Below, piece by piece: positions 7,510 to 14,875 of a DNA stretch of 19,810 nt. The notes beneath the pieces were generated by a model. The model had not been told where the DNA came from. It saw nothing but the letters and a program-made list of their open reading frames with translations, and searched no databases. The position numbers and the translations under genes are program-made. The stretch is from positions 1-19,810 of the forward strand of contig JAYZDF010000049.1 in the NCBI GenBank assembly GCA_036337945.1, in the 5' to 3' direction. Each line of letters starts with the position of its first letter. The first letter of the stretch is position 1. This DNA comes from JAYZDF01 sp036337945 (GTDB taxonomy: Bacteria > Myxococcota > Kuafuiibacteriia > Kuafuiibacteriales > Kuafuiibacteriaceae).

Positions 7510-8559
7510 TTAATTTCCGACTGCATCCTTGATGGGTTCATCCTCTTCAAGATGAACAACCTCCGAAGATACGCCCGTCTTTCTGAGTCGTCGTTCACGA
7601 GGTGGAGCCATGTTGTGGCGTTCTTTGACGACGTAGATCGGCCTACGCTGACTTTCGTGGTAGGTTCGCGTTCCGATTTCAGCGAGCAAACCTAAGAAGA
7701 CACTCTGAACGCCCAAGGAAAACAAGAAAACAAAAATGAGTAAGAATGGGTTTTTGTGAACCCAAACATCATGAATGACCTTCTCATACGCAGTATAACC
7801 AGCCGCTACGAGGCCGGCCGCACAAAGCAAAAATCCTAAACCACCAAAAAAGTAGATCGGTTTGGTTCCATATGAACCAAGGAATTTGACCACGATGAGG
7901 TCTAAAATAACCTTAAAGGTGCGGCCGATGCCGTATTTGCTGGCTCCATACTTTCGAGCTCGATGGTTGACAGGAACTTCGGTGACTTTCGCACCATTCC
8001 AAGAGGCATAAATAGGAATGAAGCGATGCATTTCTCCGTAAAGGTTTACAGGGTCCAAAACTTCGCGGCGGTATGCCTTGAGCGAACACCCATAGTCATG
8101 AAGTCGAACTCCGCTCACATAGGAAATGAGCGCGTTTGCGATCCAAGAAGGTAGCTTCCTACTCACTAGCGCATCTTGACGATCTTTCCGCCAACCTGAC
8201 ACCACGTCATAGCCTTCGTCACATTTCGTCAACAGTAGAGGAATCGAGTTCGGGTCATTCTGTAGGTCCGCATCCATAGGGACAATAATGTCTCCCGATG
8301 AATAATCAATGCCAGCTACCATGGCGGCCGTTTGCCCAAAATTTCGACGAAAACGAATGAGCCTTACTCGAGCGTCTCGATTCGAATTATCGACCAGTTT
8401 GTCCCAAGAACCATCAGAGGATCCATCGTCAATCACAATGAGCTCACCACTGATATCGTTCTGATCGAAAACGTTGAGTGCTTCAGCAACCATTTCGTCC
8501 ACACTGTCGACCTCGTTATAAAGTGGAACGATGATCGAGACTTTCGGTCTTTGAACCAT
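7510..8559 (-). CDS. GT2 polyprenyl-phosphate glycosyltransferase (DPM1/ArnC-like)
   Basis: 349 residues with a GT-A fold at the N-terminus. VSIIVPLYNE (7-16) starts the nucleotide-sugar site, IVIDDGSSDGS (41-51) follows, and the metal-binding DAD lies in VPMDADLQNDP (93-103). HDYGCSLKAYRRE (154-166) and the KYGASKYGIGRT loop (203-214) are typical of the dolichyl/undecaprenyl-phosphate sugar transferases. Two membrane helices follow (about 235-257 and 272-293), then a charged cytoplasmic tail that is longer than in minimal members. The family moves a sugar from a nucleotide donor to undecaprenyl phosphate at the inner face of the membrane. The GT-C protein encoded downstream is the type of enzyme that uses such a donor. 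The gene lies 33 bp upstream of the amidotransferase and starts with ATG without a strong ribosome site. Confidence 0.92.
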   Translation of the reverse strand: MVQRPKVSIIVPLYNEVDSVDEMVAEALNVFDQNDISGELIVIDDGSSDGSWDKLVDNSNRDARVRLIRFRRNFGQTAAMVAGIDYSSGDIIVPMDADLQNDPNSIPLLLTKCDEGYDVVSGWRKDRQDALVSRKLPSWIANALISYVSGVRLHDYGCSLKAYRREVLDPVNLYGEMHRFIPIYASWNGAKVTEVPVNHRARKYGASKYGIGRTFKVILDLIVVKFLGSYGTKPIYFFGGLGFLLCAAGLVAAGYTAYEKVIHDVWVHKNPFLLIFVFLFSLGVQSVFLGLLAEIGTRTYHESQRRPIYVVKERHNMAPPRERRLRKTGVSSEVVHLEEDEPIKDAVGN

Positions 8560-8604
8560 GACTTGGCTCTGCTACCAGTGAATGACCCTGGTTTACTACT
8601 ACTT

Positions 8605-8635
8605 TTTATAGTCGCGCAGCCTAGTGCTGACACAA
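8605..8635 (-). promoter_or_regulatory. Possible weak promoter for the glycan cassette
   Basis: In the 61-bp gap before the GT2 gene the minus strand reads TATAAA (8605-8610), with TTGTGT 19 bp upstream (8630-8635, inside the end of the HEAT gene). The spacing is longer than the sigma-70 optimum, so the call is tentative. If used, it would let the cassette be transcribed separately from the HEAT gene. Confidence 0.2.
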
Positions 8636-10048
8636 GGTCGCGGCAGTAGTGAGGGCTTTTGCTAGGCTGTCCTCGGAGAGTTTGGTTTTGAGCAACGCGA
8701 TAAGTGGAGGTAAGTCGTTGATATCACCATGTTTTGCTAGGTATCTGAGCGCAGCACGTAAGCCGGGACCGTCCTTTAATTGAATCCGTTTACGCGCGAT
8801 ATTCAAAGCCACATTAGGCTCTAGAACAGCAAGAGAATCAATAACGCGGGTCTCGTACTCTTTCGTCAGCAAATCCGTTTGCATCCACGCCTCAAACCGG
8901 CCGCCGAGTCGTTCGGCCTGTACAGTGGAAATCTTTGAACGCCTTCTTCCAGCTCCCACGTAGGCCGCGAGAACACCGATGGAACGCTCAAGTTCGTCTT
9001 TGTCTAGCGTATCAAGCATAATCCAACCGTCTTCTTGATTGTAAAGCGCGAGGGTCATCGCCAACTCTGGAACAATGTCTTTTTTGAAACGCTTAGTGAT
9101 TTTTTTCTGTATCCGCTTGAATTCTCGGTAAGAAAGAATGTGCACCATCGCAGCTAGACTCGCACTCCGTTTCAATCGGTCACTAGAGAAAACATCTGAC
9201 TTGACGACCTTCTTCATTTTTCGAGGATGTCGACTTGCCGCACTCACATAGAGCTGGCTCCGCATCGGTTCAGGAAGTTGATTGAGTATTTCGAGGTCAA
9301 GGCGATGGCGACCCTTTGCAAGCAACTTTGAGGCTTCTTGACGAACATGAACTTTGTCAGACTTCGTCAGTTCTAACAAAACCTCGCGAGTCGCTCGTAC
9401 CCGAGAGCGACCGAGACGACGAATCGCGTTGAGTCTCACTACATCATCACCATCACTCAATGCTTGCTGGAGAATTTTTTTGGGCCTGACCTGACGCATG
9501 GTCGCAAGAACTCGACTCACAAAGCGACGTTCGCTCACTTTTCCAAGCACTAGGCTTCGAGTGATTGTCCCTGTTTGAGAGCTATTTCCCAGGGCCAGTA
9601 ACGCTAAAGAATGCGACAATCGATCTTGAGGATCTTCACCTGGCTCCGTTTCATTGAGCCATTTCAGTCCGATGGAGTGACGCGCTCGACCTAAAGCCTC
9701 ATAGATCGCGCGGCGATTTTCGATATTCGCGGCAGGAAGATGAGAGAAAAGATCTTTCATAGCCGAGTCGGTCAGATAGCTGGAAACACTTAGTAATATA
9801 TGGGGATCAGGCAAGGCACGTGCGTATTCGTCGATTCGGTTTTGGGTATAAATACAATGATTACCCTTGGATAACGCGGAATTTACCGAGAAATGGACAC
9901 TCAAGGGCTCGAAAAATAAACTTACGAGAAAACCAGCCAATATCAGGAGTTTGCGCGTGGCAAGTGCTAGAGTACGACCGTAAGAGTTCAGATCAAATAT
10001 GTTTCTCTTCGGAGAACTTGCTGATGGTAGCCATCGTTGTCGGTGCAT
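8621..10048 (-). CDS. Membrane-anchored HEAT-repeat-like protein
   Basis: About 475 residues from the ATG at 10048. A basic N-terminus is followed by a hydrophobic segment (RKLLILAGFLVSLFF, ~32-46) serving as signal anchor or uncleaved signal. The remainder is almost entirely helical and carries HEAT-like units, e.g. DGDDVVRLNAIRRLGRS (~200-216), followed by SDKVHVRQEASKLLAKG (~230-246), and a C-terminal unit GPGLRAALRYLAKHGDI (~427-443). HEAT repeats are scaffolds for protein-protein contacts, so no enzyme activity is predicted. The frame stays open to 10327, but that would run 228 nt into the divergent kinase gene, and the shorter form puts the membrane segment near the N-terminus. No strong Shine-Dalgarno supports 10048, so the start is uncertain. 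It lies back-to-back with a Ser/Thr kinase gene, which hints at a shared promoter region. Confidence 0.7.
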   Translation of the reverse strand: MHRQRWLPSASSPKRNIFDLNSYGRTLALATRKLLILAGFLVSLFFEPLSVHFSVNSALSKGNHCIYTQNRIDEYARALPDPHILLSVSSYLTDSAMKDLFSHLPAANIENRRAIYEALGRARHSIGLKWLNETEPGEDPQDRLSHSLALLALGNSSQTGTITRSLVLGKVSERRFVSRVLATMRQVRPKKILQQALSDGDDVVRLNAIRRLGRSRVRATREVLLELTKSDKVHVRQEASKLLAKGRHRLDLEILNQLPEPMRSQLYVSAASRHPRKMKKVVKSDVFSSDRLKRSASLAAMVHILSYREFKRIQKKITKRFKKDIVPELAMTLALYNQEDGWIMLDTLDKDELERSIGVLAAYVGAGRRRSKISTVQAERLGGRFEAWMQTDLLTKEYETRVIDSLAVLEPNVALNIARKRIQLKDGPGLRAALRYLAKHGDINDLPPLIALLKTKLSEDSLAKALTTAATLCQH

Positions 10049-10099
10049 GAAAACGGTCAAGCTGCTGAGCTTCGATTTGGTAGGAACGGAATTTTGTCG
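10049..10099. promoter_or_regulatory. Divergent intergenic region between HEAT-repeat and kinase genes
   Basis: These 51 bp separate two oppositely transcribed genes, so promoters in both directions must lie here or reach into the coding ends. I see no clear -35/-10 pair. An AGGAACGGA stretch (10082-10090) is the only candidate ribosome site for the kinase ATG at 10100. Confidence 0.4.
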
Positions 10100-13000
10100 A
10101 TGGCTGCTCACGATCGTAGCAATTTTGGAAACTACGTACTGGAGGAAAGAATCGGTGTGGGCGGAATGGCCGAGATTTTTCTCGCTTCCGCTGACGTCGG
10201 GGACACCAGACAACGTCTCGTCATAAAACGTATCCTCTCTCATCTTTCCGACGACGAATCGTTCGTTCGAATGTTCATCGAAGAGGCTAAATTGTGTGTT
10301 CTCCTGCGTCATTCGAATGTTGTCCAAGTCTATGACCTAGGGGTCGTCGATGATCAATACTTCATCGCTATGGAATATGTCGAGGGTCGTGATTTACTGA
10401 AGACTCTGGCAGCTTGCGCGAGGCAACGGGTGGCATTTCCCACTGACCTGGCTCTGCACATTGTTTTACAAGTTCTAAAAGCCCTCGAATACGCTCACAA
10501 TCTGAGAGGTAGCGATGGGCAACCTATGAATATCATCCATCGGGATGTCTCTCCGCCCAACGTACTTCTTTCCTATGATGGAGCTGTAAAACTCTCAGAT
10601 TTTGGAATAGCGAAAGCCAGTTTCCGGGAAAAAACCCGAACAGGAATTTTTAAAGGAAAATTTGGCTACATGTCTCCTGAACAGGCCATGGGCGAAGAAC
10701 TGGACCAGCGCTCAGACCTTTTCGCTGTAGGAATACTCTTGTACGAACTGCTCACTGGCCGACGTCTTTTCACAGGGCCAAATGAAGTAGCAATTATTGA
10801 GAAAGTTCGCACGGCTACTATTCACCCTCCTCTTCTTCATCACCGCCCAGACATCAGCAAGACCTTGCATGACATCGTAATGAAAAGCCTCGCCCGACGT
10901 CGTGACGACAGGTTTAGCTCGGCAGCTGAACTGCACGAGGCGATATATAACTATACATTTCATAATGGTGTTGTCCTTTCCCCAAGATCATTGACGACCT
11001 TTATGAACAGAATCTTTCCTGTAGAGAAAAGAAGTGCAGGAGAGCCCGTGCTGAACGAACCATCTTGGTCCAACGCAAGTTCGCTACTTTTCTCAGACAA
11101 AGGAAGACGAAATGGTGAGTATTCATCCGCAACCCCTCTCGTCAGCTCAGATGAAGAAGATGAACTACTCACGCTAGACGGAACCGAAAGCGAGGAGGAG
11201 TATATACTTTCACAAGAAAGGTCGATGACTTCAAAAATCGGTGACTTTAATCAGAATAAACATTCTGCCTCGGATGAAGATGCATCAGTCGACGATAACT
11301 ACACCCATGACCGAACGCCTTTTGGTGGTGTACCCGTTCTAGAATTTGAATCAACAGCCCAGAAACTTGAGGTCCTCGATGACCCAGAGAAATCAAATAT
11401 AGAAACCATTCAAGGTGACGAAGAAGATATACTGGAAGAAATTCGTTCTTTTTCGTCTCAAGCCTCATCAGTTCAAAGTAATCTCGAAATTTATCAAGAG
11501 CTTGATGAAAATGATGACAATGCAGAAAACACAGCAATAAGCCTTGATGAATCGAACATAGAAAGCACAGACGCAGAAAGCCAAAGCGAACTCGAAGTCA
11601 CCGGCTATATTCTAAAACCTGAAATCAATGAACCTAATAGCACAGGGGACGGTAGCAGCCCCTTTTCTAAAGGGAGGTTCGACGCAGATTCTGACTTTGT
11701 CGAACACACCAAAGCGGAATCACTCCCCAGCTCAGTCCTCGAATTGCTAGAGTCTGCGGTCGAAAGAACCGAACACGAACCAACGAGACCCCAAGCCCCA
11801 GCCGAGGACCCAACGGACCTTCAACCGGTCGTAGATACCGGTGATGAAAGCGATCTTCCTACATCGATGGGAATGCTTGAAGAAATGGGATCGCCAGAGG
11901 AAGTAGCTGCGATTCTAGGACTTGAGGCAGACGACGATCCGGCCGAGTCAACAGGCGTAAGAGAAGCATTGTCCGAGGCCGCTTTAGCAGATGAGGAGAT
12001 AGAAGAAATTCGTCGGGCATCACTCATAGAAGAGCCCGGAGTGCCGCCCGAACGAACCGCACTCGGAGCGCTCATCGATGTAGAAGAAGCGCTCAGTATT
12101 TCGAGCCCGAAAGATGATATTTGGAGTGCTTCGAGCTCAAATCTAACAGGCTCAGACTCGCCATCTGAAGCAGAGCCCTCAACAGCTTCAGCTTTCGAGA
12201 ACGATCCGTATTTTCAAAATGATGAAACCATTGAAAGAAACCTGCTCGATGAAGAAGGCAAAAAAGATGTTGAGGCGCTTGCTGTAAAAGACGAGGGGCG
12301 GCTTAAAGACCCAGGAGCCTCGGGGCTTTTTGGCGCGCTCGATCTCCTTGACGATGAAGAAAGTCTTGGCGCATTTCCTTCATCTTTCGAAGGAACAGAT
12401 CTTTCGATCACTGATTTTTCTGACAACGTAAGTGCTATCGTTGCTGACCCTGCGACGAACGGTTCGATTGGGTCACCAAGCCCACGTAAAGAGATTTTAG
12501 CGCCTTCGGTAATTGCTGCTCGAGAACGAAACATTTCGTTTGTAAGTGACTCCGATGACGAACAAACTGCAAACTTTGAATCCGTTGCGCCGGTGGCAGT
12601 ACGAGCCAGATCTGCGCCTTCACGCCCAGAGTCCTCTCGAGTACGCCCAAAAACCTCTGAAAGCATGGACGAAGACCGAACGCCTTATGCTCCAGGCTCT
12701 TTGATTCCACCCGCAGAACCCGTATCGAGCGAGTTACCAGGCTTTGTTCCGGATTCTGAATCGAGAGACTTTAAGAGCTCAGGTGCAGGGTTATTATCAG
12801 ACAGTTTTGATCTTGCTTCGAAACGAAGTAATCCGCAGAAACCACAAGTACAAGATTCGACTCGGGCCCCATCTGTTCGTGCGGACCCCAAACCACCTCC
12901 CGACCTTCGAGTAAGAATGAGTGGAGAAATAAGAGTTGAAAATGGCGCTCCTGTCGTAAGGCCAGTATCCATTCGAAACGCAGATACGAGAACACTTCCA

Positions 13001-13858
13001 GGTCAGGCGAAGCCTGCCATAGAAAAGGTCAATGTCGGGTTCGAAAGAGACGAATTTTCGGAATCCTTTAGTGCAGGAGAACAGTTAAGACCGTCGCACG
13101 AAAGTGCTATTCACGGAGAGGATTCAGGGAGCCGTCTGCCTTATATCTTCGCCGTAGGAGCGCTCATTTTTGCAATGAGCGCAGGCCTTCTGTACACCTT
13201 CGATGCAACTGGCACGGGAATTCGTAGAGCGATCGGAATACTCGGTGATGAAGAAGGACGGGTCATTCGACCAGGGGAATCATCTTCACAATTAGATGGT
13301 ACACAATTGAGAGCCAAAGCTCCGGTACTGACCTCAACCCCCGCAAAAGATTCTACGGTCCCTCCATCTTCATCGATAAAAGCTCCTAGTCCTGCTGAGA
13401 GCCAAGCAAAGAAACAAACCACTACCACTTCGGTGGAAGACCAGAAACAAGAACCAGCGAAAACAGAGCCGGCAAGCAGCCCTAAAGAAACTGTTACACC
13501 AGCAAAATCTCGTCCTGAGAAGAAGACGATAAAAAAACGTTCGAGCACGAAGAAGAAAAGAAAAGTTTTAACAAAGAAGAAAAGGCCAAGAAGAAAATTT
13601 CGTAGACCCAAAAAGAAAAAAATCACGCGAAAATTTTCTAAACCGCTCGCAAAAGGTAAAGGTAGTATTCGATGGGAATGTAGAGAGGAGGTCACAGTCA
13701 AAATCCGAAGGATTGGCGTATTCAAAGCGACAAAACGTGAACGAGTTCAGGTCAAGCCGGGAAGTTACCGAATCTCAATTCAGCAAGCAGATGGATCAAT
13801 GGCAAGTAAGTTTATTCGGGTCATTGAGGGACAAAATACCAAACTGCCTTGCGATTAA
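10100..13858 (+). CDS. Membrane Ser/Thr protein kinase with long acidic linker and PEGA-like C-terminus
   Basis: About 1252 residues. The kinase domain (~10-285) is complete: Gly loop GVGGMAEIF (19-27), catalytic lysine in VIKR (K43), helix-C Glu near E62, catalytic loop HRDVSPPN (147-154), DFG (167-169) and MSPEQ (191-195). A very acidic, Ser-rich, apparently disordered linker of about 700 residues follows. There is one membrane helix at ~1013-1035 (LPYIFAVGALIFAMSAGLLY), then a Pro/Ala/Thr-rich stretch and a strongly basic segment (~1137-1190, runs such as TKKKRKVLTKKKRPRRK). A final PEGA-like beta module ends with VKPGSYRISIQQADG. The kinase is cytoplasmic and the tail is predicted outside. 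The frame is open from a TTG at 10037. The ATG at 10100 is preferred because it places the kinase domain ten residues in and avoids overlapping the divergent gene. It is coupled to the formyltransferase by a 3-nt gap. Confidence 0.9.
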   Translation: MAAHDRSNFGNYVLEERIGVGGMAEIFLASADVGDTRQRLVIKRILSHLSDDESFVRMFIEEAKLCVLLRHSNVVQVYDLGVVDDQYFIAMEYVEGRDLLKTLAACARQRVAFPTDLALHIVLQVLKALEYAHNLRGSDGQPMNIIHRDVSPPNVLLSYDGAVKLSDFGIAKASFREKTRTGIFKGKFGYMSPEQAMGEELDQRSDLFAVGILLYELLTGRRLFTGPNEVAIIEKVRTATIHPPLLHHRPDISKTLHDIVMKSLARRRDDRFSSAAELHEAIYNYTFHNGVVLSPRSLTTFMNRIFPVEKRSAGEPVLNEPSWSNASSLLFSDKGRRNGEYSSATPLVSSDEEDELLTLDGTESEEEYILSQERSMTSKIGDFNQNKHSASDEDASVDDNYTHDRTPFGGVPVLEFESTAQKLEVLDDPEKSNIETIQGDEEDILEEIRSFSSQASSVQSNLEIYQELDENDDNAENTAISLDESNIESTDAESQSELEVTGYILKPEINEPNSTGDGSSPFSKGRFDADSDFVEHTKAESLPSSVLELLESAVERTEHEPTRPQAPAEDPTDLQPVVDTGDESDLPTSMGMLEEMGSPEEVAAILGLEADDDPAESTGVREALSEAALADEEIEEIRRASLIEEPGVPPERTALGALIDVEEALSISSPKDDIWSASSSNLTGSDSPSEAEPSTASAFENDPYFQNDETIERNLLDEEGKKDVEALAVKDEGRLKDPGASGLFGALDLLDDEESLGAFPSSFEGTDLSITDFSDNVSAIVADPATNGSIGSPSPRKEILAPSVIAARERNISFVSDSDDEQTANFESVAPVAVRARSAPSRPESSRVRPKTSESMDEDRTPYAPGSLIPPAEPVSSELPGFVPDSESRDFKSSGAGLLSDSFDLASKRSNPQKPQVQDSTRAPSVRADPKPPPDLRVRMSGEIRVENGAPVVRPVSIRNADTRTLPGQAKPAIEKVNVGFERDEFSESFSAGEQLRPSHESAIHGEDSGSRLPYIFAVGALIFAMSAGLLYTFDATGTGIRRAIGILGDEEGRVIRPGESSSQLDGTQLRAKAPVLTSTPAKDSTVPPSSSIKAPSPAESQAKKQTTTTSVEDQKQEPAKTEPASSPKETVTPAKSRPEKKTIKKRSSTKKKRKVLTKKKRPRRKFRRPKKKKITRKFSKPLAKGKGSIRWECREEVTVKIRRIGVFKATKRERVQVKPGSYRISIQQADGSMASKFIRVIEGQNTKLPCD

Positions 13859-13861
13859 TTC

Positions 13862-14875
13862 ATGAATTTTCAGCCTGCTAAAATCATTTTTTTCGGCCTG
13901 GATAGTCTTTTCTCGGACGTCTTGCTGAGGGCAATGTGTCACGCAGACCTGAAACCTTCTCTGGTTGTTGTGGGGACAGAAACAGATTCGTCAAAGCGGG
14001 CTGCCTTCAACTGTTTTCTCCCCGTTGCACCTAATCTCAGGCAACGGATAATTTCTTCTCTTCTTGATAGCCGACACAAGTACTTTGAAACATCGGTTGG
14101 GCAAGAACACATCCGACTCTATGAGACTGCTCATGACTTCGGTATCGACGCGCTAATTACGTCGGACACTCATTCGGTTCGAACTCGCGCGCGATTGTAC
14201 GAACAAGAGGCAGACATTTTTGTGGTCGCCGGATTTCATCAATTACTATCGAATGAAGTCCTTGGCTTAGCGAAATACGACGGGATCAATGTTCACCCGG
14301 GTCGATTGCCTGAGCAGCGCGGCCCCGCGCCTCTTTTTTGGACCTTGAAACAGGGAAATTCTGAAGTTCATTTCAGCATCCACATCCTAAACTCAGGAGA
14401 AGATGCAGGAGACATCCTCAGCTCTGGTCGCACAGAGTACCCGGCCGGTGAGCCAGGTCGAGATATACTCAAAAGAATCGGTCAAATGGCTGCTCCACAT
14501 CTCATCCGGGCGATTCGAGGCGTAATTTCAGGAGATATTGTTAGAACCGCGCAAAACGTGTCGCTCGCGGCTCGTTGCCCACGCCCAAAATACCGGGACT
14601 TCTTAATTGATGTCGCCAAGTCCGCTGAGGAGGTATTTCGGTTTGTTGGGGGGTGCGCTGGGGCTTATCCTATCTTCGCGGAGTGTGGAGGAGACCGTTT
14701 CTTTGTTGCAGAGGCCATTTCTTTCAATATGGACGAGCGTTTGCCCTGTGAATTTTACCTCAGCGGCGACCGATTAATGCTTCAGTGTGAACCGGGAATC
14801 ATCGAATTGGGGCTCAGAACCGACGGTGGAGCAATATTTTCCGCAGAGTATATTGAACGCAAGAAAGAGTCGTGA
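13862..14875 (+). CDS. Formyltransferase of the Fmt/ArnA-N fold, substrate unknown
   Basis: 337 residues. The central part is the 10-formyltetrahydrofolate-dependent formyltransferase domain: NVHPGRLPEQRGPAP (143-157) holds the catalytic Asn143 and His145, and GEDAGDIL (179-186) supplies the conserved Asp181. The C-terminal part (from CPRPKYRDF, ~239, through SAEEVFRFVGGCAGAYP, ~254) resembles the formyl_trans_C module seen in methionyl-tRNA and sugar formyltransferases. The product could formylate an amino sugar or another amine. It could also be a divergent methionyl-tRNA formyltransferase, but no peptide deformylase gene, its common partner, is next to it. The start is 3 nt after the kinase stop without a visible ribosome site, so translation is probably coupled. 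Its TGA overlaps the GTG of the pyruvate kinase gene. Confidence 0.85.
   Translation: MNFQPAKIIFFGLDSLFSDVLLRAMCHADLKPSLVVVGTETDSSKRAAFNCFLPVAPNLRQRIISSLLDSRHKYFETSVGQEHIRLYETAHDFGIDALITSDTHSVRTRARLYEQEADIFVVAGFHQLLSNEVLGLAKYDGINVHPGRLPEQRGPAPLFWTLKQGNSEVHFSIHILNSGEDAGDILSSGRTEYPAGEPGRDILKRIGQMAAPHLIRAIRGVISGDIVRTAQNVSLAARCPRPKYRDFLIDVAKSAEEVFRFVGGCAGAYPIFAECGGDRFFVAEAISFNMDERLPCEFYLSGDRLMLQCEPGIIELGLRTDGGAIFSAEYIERKKES

Noticed and set aside
10049..10327. Upstream extension of the HEAT-repeat frame to 10327
   Set aside because: It would overlap the Gly loop and helix C of the kinase, and it would bury the membrane anchor far from the N-terminus.
12214..12666. A 150-residue Ser-rich minus-strand frame inside the kinase linker
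   Set aside because: Its Ser-rich composition mirrors the Asp/Glu/Arg codons of the sense strand; it has no motif and no ribosome site that I can see.
13508..13660. Purine-rich tract considered as a repeat or regulatory DNA element
   Set aside because: It is explained by Lys/Arg codons of the kinase tail and shows no regular repeat unit at the DNA level.
13141..13725. A 194-residue minus-strand frame rich in Phe and Leu opposite the kinase tail
   Set aside because: It is the antisense shadow of the Lys-rich codons (AAA/AAG read as TTT/CTT). The plus-strand frame has clear domain structure on both sides.
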